DNA from: Planctomycetota bacterium
Lineage (GTDB): Bacteria; Planctomycetota; UBA1135; GCA-002686595
Direction: 5' to 3'
Assembly: GCA_029259675.1 (NCBI GenBank)
Contig: JAJDES010000473.1
Location: forward strand, 1-5,642
Length of the DNA stretch: 5,642 nucleotides
Part shown: positions 1-5,642 of the stretch, piece by piece
How positions within the stretch are numbered: the stretch's first letter is position 1
Layout: every line of letters starts with the position of its first letter
Translations under genes and position numbers: made by a program
The notes under the pieces: generated by a model
Told to the model about the DNA's origin: nothing
Database searches by the model: none
What the model saw: the letters and a program-made list of their open reading frames with translations, nothing else

Positions 1-148
1 AGGGGGTCAACACGTAGGGCGTGACGGATCCGAATGGATAACCCGGCAACTCCACCGACATCGTCGAGAGAATTCCGGTATCCACGCTACGCAACAGGCG
101 CCGGGCGATCGCCGGGCGGTCCACAGTTTCAACGGCTTGCTCTGTCAT
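1..148 (-). CDS. HugZ/pyridoxamine-oxidase-like FMN-binding split-barrel protein, N-terminal fragment
   Basis: This is an ATG-started frame of 49 codons that stays open to the window edge, so the C-terminal part lies outside. The translation begins MTEQAVETVDRPAIARRLLR and continues with a GILST...LPGYPFGSVTPYVLTP segment. From memory this matches the first helix and first two beta strands of the PNPOx-like split-barrel family, especially HugZ-type or DUF2470-containing heme-utilisation proteins, where GxLST and GYPFGS are typical. Members bind FMN or heme and act in the cytoplasm; HugZ proteins degrade heme. The start is well fixed: an in-frame TGA lies at 161-163, and no other ATG, GTG or TTG falls between it and the ATG. 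No clear Shine-Dalgarno sequence is visible. The gene is on the same strand as the radical SAM gene, 150 bp downstream. The family call is fairly secure, but the exact function (heme oxygenase, flavin reductase or other) cannot be decided from 49 residues. Confidence 0.82.
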   Translation of the reverse strand, partial: MTEQAVETVDRPAIARRLLRSVDTGILSTMSVELPGYPFGSVTPYVLTP

Positions 149-173
149 GGTTCGACATCGTCAGCGCACGGAA

Positions 174-199
174 GCGCGATTGGCTCCCGAATCAAGCGC
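174..199 (-). repeat. Imperfect inverted repeat upstream of the split-barrel gene
   Basis: On the plus strand, gcgcgatt at 174-181 is complementary to aatc at 190-193 plus gcgc at 196-199, with a two-base bulge and an 8-base loop. It lies 26-51 bases before the ATG of the split-barrel gene. It could be a leader hairpin or an operator half-site pair, or chance in GC-rich DNA. No U-tract follows on either strand, so it is not a typical terminator. The rest of the 149-298 gap has only a short 4-bp stem (254-257 with 265-268) and no convincing promoter. Confidence 0.22.
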
Positions 200-298
200 C
201 GATCCTTTTGGACTTAACCTAGCAGCAAATACGCCCGGACCCGATGCTTTTGAGCCTTCGCTGCAGGCAACCCAAACGCGAACCCAATATCTTCCGCC

Positions 299-1798
299 CT
301 AGGCGCGGCGAGCGAACAGATTCAAGTAGCGGGCTACCTTGCCGGCCATGCGCACCGGGTGGCGCAGCTCGCGCACGATTCTGCGCGGGCGCAGGTAGAA
401 GCGCCGGTAGGCCTCGCGAATCTTGGACTCGATCTCGGAGGCCGACATGTGCTCGTTGCCCTCAAGTGCCTGGAAGCCCGTCATGTTGGCGTACTCCAAG
501 CGCTCTTCCCCGTAGAGGATCTTGTGCAGCGGCGTGCCGGGGTAGGCCGTCACCGCACAGAACTGAACTTGATCGGGGTCGAGTCGCTCCACCAAATCCA
601 AGGTTTCGTCAACCATGGCCGAGGTTTCCTCGGGGAAGCCGATCATGCAGAAAGCGCGGGTTTCAATACCCAGCTCGCGGCAGTCATCAAAAACCTTCTC
701 CGCTTGGGCGTGATCGTTGAGCTTGTTGCCGCAGTGCTTCTTTTGAATCTCAGCGTTGCCCGATTCCACACCGAGCGAGATGTGCTTGCAGCCGGCCGCA
801 GCCATTTTCTCCAGCGTCTCGCGATCCAAGGTCTTGATCGCGGTTTCGCATTGCCACTCGAGGTCCAGGCCCTCGCGCAGAATGCCGTCGCAAATATCCC
901 GCACGCGATCCTTGCGCGTCGTAAAGATCGGGTCGCGAAACACGACTTGGCGCAAACCGTAGTTGCGATGCAAATCGACCAGCTCCTTGACGACATGCTC
1001 CGGCGACCGAAAGCGGAAGCGCAAGCCCTGGGCCAACGTGTAGCCGCAGAAGGAACAATCGAGCGGGCAACCGCGCGAAGACTTGACGGTCGTAACCGGC
1101 TCTTCAATACCGGGGAATTGATAGCGCTGGTTGTCGAGCAAGTGACGCGAGGGCAGAGGCAGGGCGTCGAGGTCCGAAATCTTGTCGCGTTCGGGCCCGT
1201 GGGTGACCTCACCATCGGCTCCCCTCCAACTGGTTCCGGCAATGCCGATCAGCGCTTTCTTGTCGCGCACGTGACAAGCCACTTCGTGAACCGTTGCTTC
1301 CGGCTCGCCGCGCACCACCAAATCCACGTTGTCGTTCTCGAAGATCTCGCCGGGCGTGTACGTCACTTGGCTGCCCAGAATCGCCACCGGGATGCCCAAA
1401 TTGCTGCGGATGGAACGCGCCAATTCCAAGTCGCGATCCAGTGACGTGCTGCTCGAATCCATGCACACCAAATCGGGCTCTTCAGCGCAGATTGCCGCCA
1501 GGGCTCCGGCCGCATCCAGTCCGACGGCATCGCTGTCGTGAATCGCCACGTCGAAGCCGTCTTGCTCGAGCACCCCGGCCACGTGGGCCAATTCGAGCGG
1601 CGGGTACAAAAGCTCGGGATTGACGGCCATTCCGAAGCCCCCCATCAAGCCGCGACTGACGCGGTATTCGGGCGGGCTGGGGGGATTTACGAGGACGACT
1701 TTCAAGGCGGTTCTTGGGTGGGGGCTGGGCTCGATTCCTATCGTCCGGCGCCGTGAGTCAAGCGCAGCGGATCCGATGGAGTTTGAAAGCGCCCGCAT
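299..1798 (-). CDS. B12-binding-domain radical SAM protein, substrate unknown
   Basis: From the first ATG the protein has 499 residues. An N-terminal Rossmann-like cobalamin-binding-type domain starts at KVVLVNPP (residues 33-40) and runs to about residue 200, including VVRGEPE at 161-167. The radical SAM domain follows, with the CxxxCxxC iron-sulfur motif CPLDCSFC (C244, C248, C251), a GVESGN strand (343-348) and a FCMIGFPEET segment (383-392). The tail is a basic helix, YRRFYLRPRRIVRELR (464-479), common in this group. Such enzymes cleave S-adenosylmethionine to a radical; relatives (BchE- and HpnJ-like) modify lipids, tetrapyrroles or natural products, often with cobalamin. I see no DxHxxG cobalamin-ligand motif, as in many BchE-type members, so B12 use is unproven. 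The start is uncertain: residues 1-31 precede the first conserved strand and look unconserved, and TTG at 1705-1703 would give MKVVLVNPP. The stop is TAG. The family is sure, the substrate is not known, and the neighbours do not indicate it. Confidence 0.93.
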   Translation of the reverse strand: MRALSNSIGSAALDSRRRTIGIEPSPHPRTALKVVLVNPPSPPEYRVSRGLMGGFGMAVNPELLYPPLELAHVAGVLEQDGFDVAIHDSDAVGLDAAGALAAICAEEPDLVCMDSSSTSLDRDLELARSIRSNLGIPVAILGSQVTYTPGEIFENDNVDLVVRGEPEATVHEVACHVRDKKALIGIAGTSWRGADGEVTHGPERDKISDLDALPLPSRHLLDNQRYQFPGIEEPVTTVKSSRGCPLDCSFCGYTLAQGLRFRFRSPEHVVKELVDLHRNYGLRQVVFRDPIFTTRKDRVRDICDGILREGLDLEWQCETAIKTLDRETLEKMAAAGCKHISLGVESGNAEIQKKHCGNKLNDHAQAEKVFDDCRELGIETRAFCMIGFPEETSAMVDETLDLVERLDPDQVQFCAVTAYPGTPLHKILYGEERLEYANMTGFQALEGNEHMSASEIESKIREAYRRFYLRPRRIVRELRHPVRMAGKVARYLNLFARRA

Positions 1799-1801
1799 CC
1801 T

Positions 1802-1820
1802 CGAGCGCGAAGCGGGCTCG
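1802..1820 (-). promoter_or_regulatory. Hairpin abutting the upstream ATG of the radical SAM gene
   Basis: The plus-strand arms cgagc (1802-1806) and gctcg (1816-1820) are perfectly complementary with a 9-base loop. In the mRNA this stem ends three bases before the ATG at 1798 and covers the only SD-like bases (GAGG, directly touching the ATG). If real, it would hinder initiation at that ATG. That fits either translational control or a true start further downstream at TTG 1705. The stem is only 5 bp, so chance is possible. Confidence 0.25.
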
Positions 1821-1979
1821 CTAAGTGTACGCCGTAAGCCAATCGGGAGCCCCTTTTGAGCCCATTCGGACGCGGGAAAATGTGCATCAAAACGCGACGG
1901 GGGGCCTAAAGCTCTCCAAAGCTACACCGGCCCACATTCCGCGCTCCACTTGCGGGCCCAGCCGTTCGGCCCCCCGCAG

Positions 1980-1994
1980 GCCCGGGTGCCGGGC
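1980..1994 (-). terminator. GC-rich hairpin downstream of pheT, no U-tract
   Basis: This is a perfect 6-bp GC-only stem (GCCCGG / CCGGGC) with a 3-base loop, 61-75 bases past the pheT stop. Neither side has a run of T. It may be part of a terminator region acting without a classical U-tract or with Rho, or may simply reflect base composition. Confidence 0.25.
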
Positions 1995-2027
1995 AGGTTC
2001 CCACCCAGTCATCCATTCCGGCGACTT

Positions 2028-2047
2028 GGGACCCCATGCCGGGCCCC
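2028..2047 (-). terminator. Probable hairpin just after the pheT stop
   Basis: In the RNA, GGGGCCC pairs with GGGUCCC over seven base pairs, including one G-U, around a 6-base loop (GGCAUG). It starts 8 bases after the last base of the pheT stop codon. The position suits transcription termination or 3'-end protection of the pheST message. The sequence after it (AAGUCGCC) lacks the U-run of an intrinsic terminator, so the call is tentative. Confidence 0.35.
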
Positions 2048-2054
2048 CGCCGGG

Positions 2055-4475
2055 CTACTCGCGCCGCAGCTCTCCGCCCAATTCCACGATCTGACGCTCG
2101 AGCCGGGACAGGAATTTTTGCCCGTCCTTGTCGCTGAGCGTGCGGCTTGGGGACTGCAGGAGCACGTGGTAGGCCAAGGATTTTCGACCCGAACCAACCT
2201 GCTCGCCACGATAGAGATCGAACAATTCACAACTCTGGGCCAGCCCCTTGGCCGCCGATTCAATCACCGCCTGCACATCGCCGGCGGGAACGGGCCCGGG
2301 AACGGCCAAGGCCACGTCGATTTTCACCCCGGGAAAGCGCGACATGGGACGATAGCGCGGTCCCGCGGGCGCGGCTTCCAAGAGCGGATCCAGTTCGATT
2401 CGAGCCAGGGCCAGGTCACCCGCGAGCCCCAAGTTGCGCTGCACTTCGGGCTCGAGGCGCACCAACTCGACACAGGCCGCATCGCAGCCGGCGGGCGTGC
2501 CCAAGATGGTCTGGCCCTCCAGGGCCCAGGCGGGAGTCTCTTCCTCTGCTGCTTCTCGCCACGTCAGCTCTCCGCGACCGAGGTGCTGTACCAAGTCCGC
2601 AAGCACACCCTTGAGTCGATCGAAAACGCTGGCGTCGAAACGGGCCTTCTTGCCCGGCTTGGGACCGGCCCAAACCAGCACCGCTTCGCGCACCTCGCGC
2701 GGTTCTCCCGCGGCGTTGCGCTGCTCGGGCAAGTAGCCCATGCCCACTTCAAACAGCCGCACTTCATCCTGTTCGCGCAGGTTCTTTTCCACCACACCTA
2801 GCACGCTGGGCGCAATGCTGCGCCGAATGCGCTGCCAACCCTCGGAGACCGGGTTGATGACTTCGACGAACTCGTCCTCCGCAACCTTGCAGGCCGTCGC
2901 CAACTCCTCGGGCAGGAAGGAGTACGTTAGAACTTCGTGGAAGCGAGCTGCGCCGGCCAAGCGCTGCTTGAGCTGACGGACTTGGGTCCTGACCGCATCG
3001 GCCGGCACCGGGCGCACTTCGCACAACAAGGGCGCCACTTCGATCCGGTCGTAGCGCAACATGCGCCCCACTTCTTCAATCAAATCCTCTTCGATGGTGA
3101 CGTCCTTGGACGCCCGTTGCGACGGTACGCTGACCGCCAAGTGGTCGCCGTCTTTGCGCGTTTCGAAGCCCAAGCTATTCAAGCTGGCCTCAATTTCGTC
3201 GTCGCACAATTCGCATCCCAGCAAGCTGCGCACTTTGGACGGGCGCAGCTTCACCACGCAGGCGGGGTCGGTCCAATCGCCGACGTCGGTCAGCTTTGCG
3301 GGCAAACTCAAGTCCGGCACGATGCTCTGCAGGGTGCGAACCAAGTGACCGGCCGCCTCCATGACCAGGGTCGGCGACAGGCACTTTTCAAAGCGCGCCG
3401 AGGCATCCGTACGCAAGGCCAAGCGCGCGGCTGTGCGCCGCACTCGGGTGGGATGAAAACTCGCGACTTCCAGCACAAGTGCCGTTGACGATTCGGCGAC
3501 CTTGGAAGCCTCGCCGCCCATGACGCCGGCCACGGCAACAGGCTCCCGCCCGCTGCAAATCAACATGTCGCTGGGCTCAAAGCGCTGCTCCACCTCATCC
3601 AAGGTGGTCATGCGCTCGCCCTTTTCGGCATCGCGCACGACAATCCCCTCGGCTCCGATGGCGCCGCGATCAAACAGGTGATTCGGCTGCCCTAGATCGA
3701 GCATGACGAAGTTGGACACATCCACCGTCAAATCAATCGGCCTTTGCCCCACGGCCAGCAACAGAAAGCGCATCCAATCGGGGGAGCGGCCGGCCGCCAC
3801 ACCTTCAATCGGAAGCGCAACGTAGCGCGAGCAGCCGTCGGTTTCGATTTGCACGGGAATGGCCGCCCCATCGCCGCATTCCGGCATGCTCGTATCGAGC
3901 GGGCGCAACTCGCGGCCGTAAATGGCCGCAATCTCGCGCGCAAAACCGCGCTGGCCCCAGAGATCGGGGCGGTGCGTCACGGCCTTGTTGTCGATCTCGA
4001 TCACCCAATCCTCAAGGCCCAGGGCCGCGTCAACCGGCGCGCCGATTTCCGGCTCGCCCGGCAGGACCCAAATTCCGTCGTGCTCGTTGCCGAGACCCAA
4101 TTCGCGCTCGGAGCAAATCATGCCCACCGAAGCCACACCGCGAATCTTGCTCTTCTTGATCTTGAAGTCGCCCGGCAGCACGCATCCAACCTGCGCTACT
4201 GCCACGCGCTGACCGGCGGCAACGTTGGGCGCACCGCACACGATTTGAAGTGTCTCCGGCCCACCGACATCCACCGTGCAAATGCCCAGTTTGTCCGCGT
4301 CGGGATGCTTGATGCGCTCGCGCACGTGCCCGACGACGACATCACCCAGGTGCGGCGCAAAGCGTTCCAAGCCCTCCACCTCGGCGGTGCGCAGGGTTAG
4401 ATCGCGAGCGACCTCCTCGGCCGTTAGACCATCCAGGTCGACGTGACGTCCGAGCCATTTGTAGGAGATGAACAT
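2055..4475 (-). CDS. pheT: Phenylalanine--tRNA ligase beta subunit
   Basis: This is the beta subunit of the cytoplasmic alpha2beta2 phenylalanyl-tRNA synthetase. It carries the editing site that hydrolyses Tyr-tRNA(Phe) and binds tRNA. It has 806 residues, close to the usual roughly 800. The N-terminus MFISYKWLGRHVD matches the family start. An EMAP/OB tRNA-binding domain lies at about 40-150 (HPDADKL 57-63, VCGAPNV 79-85). The B3/B4 editing domain (about 209-380) has NHLFD (265-269), GVMGG (317-321), the probable editing Glu336 and LRTDASARFEK (354-364). B5 is at about 408-478 (IEEDLIEEVGRM), followed by the catalytic-like core. The C-terminal FDX-ACB anticodon-binding domain (about 711-803) has SRFPGVKID, LFDLYRG and SRTLSDKD. 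All domains appear intact. The segment NKAVTHRPDLWG (163-174) differs from the ITPNRADC form of E. coli but occurs in other lineages. It lies 86 bp after pheS, with no strong SD before the ATG (GCGGGGCAAGCGGC precedes it). The gene usual in gamma-proteobacteria after pheT, ihfA, is absent. Confidence 0.98.
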   Translation of the reverse strand: MFISYKWLGRHVDLDGLTAEEVARDLTLRTAEVEGLERFAPHLGDVVVGHVRERIKHPDADKLGICTVDVGGPETLQIVCGAPNVAAGQRVAVAQVGCVLPGDFKIKKSKIRGVASVGMICSERELGLGNEHDGIWVLPGEPEIGAPVDAALGLEDWVIEIDNKAVTHRPDLWGQRGFAREIAAIYGRELRPLDTSMPECGDGAAIPVQIETDGCSRYVALPIEGVAAGRSPDWMRFLLLAVGQRPIDLTVDVSNFVMLDLGQPNHLFDRGAIGAEGIVVRDAEKGERMTTLDEVEQRFEPSDMLICSGREPVAVAGVMGGEASKVAESSTALVLEVASFHPTRVRRTAARLALRTDASARFEKCLSPTLVMEAAGHLVRTLQSIVPDLSLPAKLTDVGDWTDPACVVKLRPSKVRSLLGCELCDDEIEASLNSLGFETRKDGDHLAVSVPSQRASKDVTIEEDLIEEVGRMLRYDRIEVAPLLCEVRPVPADAVRTQVRQLKQRLAGAARFHEVLTYSFLPEELATACKVAEDEFVEVINPVSEGWQRIRRSIAPSVLGVVEKNLREQDEVRLFEVGMGYLPEQRNAAGEPREVREAVLVWAGPKPGKKARFDASVFDRLKGVLADLVQHLGRGELTWREAAEEETPAWALEGQTILGTPAGCDAACVELVRLEPEVQRNLGLAGDLALARIELDPLLEAAPAGPRYRPMSRFPGVKIDVALAVPGPVPAGDVQAVIESAAKGLAQSCELFDLYRGEQVGSGRKSLAYHVLLQSPSRTLSDKDGQKFLSRLERQIVELGGELRRE

Positions 4476-4495
4476 GCCGCTTGCCCCGCCGCATT

Positions 4496-4508
4496 CGGTC
4501 GGGGACCG
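4496..4508 (-). repeat. Short hairpin in the pheS-pheT spacer
   Basis: The plus-strand arms cggtc (4496-4500) and gaccg (4504-4508) form a perfect 5-bp stem with a 3-base loop, 20 bases before the pheT ATG. It could tune pheT translation or stabilise the processed message. No T-run follows, so it is not an intrinsic terminator. It may be chance. Confidence 0.22.
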
Positions 4509-4561
4509 TGAGTGACTCGAGAGTGGAAGTGCGTGTCGCTAGCGCGAAGGAACTCGCCGGC

Positions 4562-5593
4562 CTAGAACTGCCGCAGAAAGCGAAGGTCGCCGGCCATCAG
4601 ATGGCGAATGTCATCAATGCCGTGGCGCATCATGACCAAGCGGTCGAGACCCATGCCGAAGGCAAAGCCCGTCCACTTTTCCGGATCGAGGCCGCCGGCG
4701 CGGAAAACGTTGGGGTGAACCATGCCGCAGCCGCAGTACTCGATCCACGTACTGCGCTTGCAGACCTTGCAGCCCGTTTCACAGAACGGGCAGCGGATGT
4801 CCACCTCGAAGCCGGGCTCCACGAAGGGGAAGTATCCCGGCCGCAGGCGAATTTCCACATCGCGTTGAAAGACCTCGCGCAGGAAGCCCCGCAGCGTGCC
4901 GGTTAGATGACCGACACTGATGCCCTCGCCGACAACCAAGCCCTCCACTTGATGGAAGGTGTGCTCGTGGCTCGCATCGGGATCCTCGTTGCGGAAAACG
5001 CGCCCCGGGGCGATCAATCGAAACGGAGGCCCCAGCCTTTGCATGGCGCGAATCTGAACCGGCGAGGTTTGCGTCCTCAGCAACAGCTCCTGATTTTCGT
5101 CGCACCAAAAAGTGTCTTGGATCTCGCGCGCGGGATGGTCCGCGGGAATGTTCAGGGCTTGGAAGTTGAAGAAGTCGAGTTCCACTTCCGGTCCCTGATG
5201 AATCTCATAGCCCATGGAAGTGAAGATGTCCTCCACCTCCCACATCACCTGGGTAATCGGGTGCAGGGATCCGCGCTGCGTGGGAGCTGGCGGCAAGCTG
5301 GCGTCGAATTCACCGGACTTGCGCGCCGCGCTCAAAGCCTCGCGCTCCAACTCCTGTTGACGCAGCTTGATGGCTTCCGCAATGGCGGTCTTGAGCACGT
5401 TCGCCCCTTGACCCACAGCCTTGCGCTGGGAGGGCTCGAGTGTGGGGATCGAGGCCAGGAGTTCTCCGACCACGCCCCCCTTCTCTAAATACTCGCGCTC
5501 GACAACGCGCAAAGCGGCTCCGTCCGCAGCATTCTTGATGCTGGACAGAGCCTCTTCACGCAGTCGGTCGAGGTCCTTGGCTTGATCGGCCAT
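4562..5593 (-). CDS. pheS: Phenylalanine--tRNA ligase alpha subunit
   Basis: This is the catalytic alpha subunit of cytoplasmic phenylalanyl-tRNA synthetase, which joins phenylalanine to tRNA(Phe) using ATP. It has 343 residues against about 330 for E. coli. Residues 1-100 form the N-terminal helical arm that contacts tRNA. The class II core follows: motif 1 region GYEIHQGPEVE (128-138) with FQALNIPADHPAR, DTFW (160-163), LLRTQTSPVQIR (171-182), motif 2 APGRVFRNEDPDASHEHTFHQ (195-215, HEHTFHQVEG), and motif 3 GFAFGMGLDRL (309-319), with the alanine of the phenylalanine pocket retained (A311). The protein ends LRFLRQF, like E. coli (LRFLKQF). Unlike E. coli it carries a CxxCxxxCxxC cluster at 268-278, giving the extra length. 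The start agrees with the family N-terminus; the upstream AAGAG is a weak SD. It is first in a probable pheS-pheT operon. No leader peptide or T-box can be judged, because only 49 bases upstream are present. Confidence 0.98.
   Translation of the reverse strand: MADQAKDLDRLREEALSSIKNAADGAALRVVEREYLEKGGVVGELLASIPTLEPSQRKAVGQGANVLKTAIAEAIKLRQQELEREALSAARKSGEFDASLPPAPTQRGSLHPITQVMWEVEDIFTSMGYEIHQGPEVELDFFNFQALNIPADHPAREIQDTFWCDENQELLLRTQTSPVQIRAMQRLGPPFRLIAPGRVFRNEDPDASHEHTFHQVEGLVVGEGISVGHLTGTLRGFLREVFQRDVEIRLRPGYFPFVEPGFEVDIRCPFCETGCKVCKRSTWIEYCGCGMVHPNVFRAGGLDPEKWTGFAFGMGLDRLVMMRHGIDDIRHLMAGDLRFLRQF
4760..4792 (-). other. Four-cysteine (probable zinc) cluster encoded within pheS
   Basis: The codons for Cys268, Cys271, Cys275 and Cys278 of PheS (CPFCETGCKVC) sit between the RPGYFPFVEP strand and the GCGMVHPNV strand of the catalytic core. 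The spacing CxxC-x3-CxxC suggests a zinc knuckle. E. coli PheS has a plain short turn here (VDVMGKNGKWLE). From memory, many bacterial PheS proteins outside gamma-proteobacteria carry a related C..C..C..C turn, so it is a lineage variant rather than something new. Metal binding is inferred from spacing alone. Confidence 0.75.
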
Positions 5594-5642
5594 GGCTCTT
5601 GCGGCGGCTTGTGAACCTTGGGGGAACGGGACTCCGTCCCCA
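5594..5642 (-). promoter_or_regulatory. Partial pheS leader with GC-rich hairpin
   Basis: Only 49 bases upstream of pheS are present. On the plus strand, gggac (5628-5632) and gtccc (5636-5640) make a 5-bp stem with a 3-base loop. An overlapping, mutually exclusive pairing joins gggga (5621-5625) with tcccc (5637-5641). Competing stems ahead of pheS recall the attenuation of pheST in E. coli, but there is no U-tract and no visible leader peptide. The evidence is therefore only suggestive, and the window cuts the region. The bases next to the ATG (CGCAAGAGCC) give at best a weak ribosome site. Confidence 0.25.

Larger units (their letters stand above)
1799..2054. other. Intergenic region between pheT and the radical SAM gene
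   Basis: This 256-bp gap contains no plausible gene. The half next to pheT (about 1940-2054) is extremely GC-rich and holds two hairpins, annotated separately. The middle (about 1850-1930) is less GC-rich. On the plus strand it has a short direct repeat, aaagct-ctcc-aaagct, near 1908-1923, and a run reading gcatcaaaac around 1883-1892. No -35/-10 pair with good matches and spacing was found in it by eye. A promoter for the radical SAM gene probably lies here or just inside the annotated 5' end of that gene, because the gap is long for an operon. Confidence 0.6.

Noticed and set aside
34..222. 62-codon plus-strand frame in the left intergenic region
   Set aside because: It is antisense to the split-barrel gene start, which has a clear family match, and its own translation resembles nothing.
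244..720. 158-codon plus-strand frame crossing the end of the radical SAM gene
   Set aside because: The translation is Arg/Pro/Cys-rich, as expected from an out-of-frame GC-rich strand, and it covers conserved radical SAM sequence.
359..1444. 361-codon plus-strand open frame opposite the radical SAM gene
   Set aside because: It is antisense to a gene with an intact CxxxCxxC motif and full family architecture. Its translation shows no recognisable domain, and long antisense frames are expected in GC-rich DNA.
1799..2054. Possible small RNA, tRNA or riboswitch in the pheT-radical SAM gap
   Set aside because: No tRNA cloverleaf, no cobalamin or other riboswitch core, and no promoter-plus-terminator pair could be made out by eye; only short GC stems are present.
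1950..2801. 283-codon plus-strand open frame over the pheT 3' half and the gap
   Set aside because: It overlaps the conserved FDX-ACB and core regions of pheT in antisense. The translation has low-complexity, Arg/Gly/Gln-rich composition and no family resemblance.
2937..4400. Plus-strand open frames of 183 codons (2937-3488) and 218 codons (3744-4400)
   Set aside because: Both lie wholly antisense within pheT and look like composition shadows with no recognisable motif.
4907..5488. 193-codon plus-strand frame opposite pheS, plus 4481-4906
   Set aside because: It is antisense to the PheS catalytic core. No independent start signal or domain is seen.

Overview
The window holds four genes, all on the minus strand, so transcription runs from high to low coordinates. 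In that order they are pheS (5593-4562), pheT (4475-2055), a radical SAM protein of the B12-binding-domain type (1798-299), and the first 49 codons of an FMN-binding split-barrel protein that runs off the left edge (148-1). The plus-strand open frames are long because the DNA is GC-rich (roughly 60-65% by eye). I treat them all as shadows of the minus-strand genes.

The organism is a bacterium with GC-rich DNA. Three things suggest a lineage in or near the former Deltaproteobacteria (such as Myxococcota) or another environmental group: a PheS with a four-cysteine insertion, a PheT that reads HRPDLWG before the B3/B4 region, and a HugZ/PNPOx-like N-terminus. This placement is inference from remembered family features and is weak. 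No rRNA or marker tree is available here.

Region by region: 5594-5642 is a short stretch of pheS leader with a GC-rich hairpin. PheS and PheT are complete and look functional. Together they form the alpha2beta2 phenylalanyl-tRNA synthetase, with motifs 1-3 in PheS and the editing and anticodon-binding domains in PheT. They are separated by an 86-bp spacer. PheT is followed by a 256-bp gap holding two GC-rich hairpins without U-tracts, then the radical SAM gene, whose start is uncertain (ATG 1798 or TTG 1705). A 150-bp gap separates that gene from the split-barrel gene.

pheS and pheT work together and are probably co-transcribed. Nothing in the sequence ties the radical SAM protein or the split-barrel protein to phenylalanine or to translation. 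I found no mobile element, CRISPR array, tRNA/rRNA gene or phage signature. I see a mostly ordinary housekeeping region, and the points worth checking are modest.
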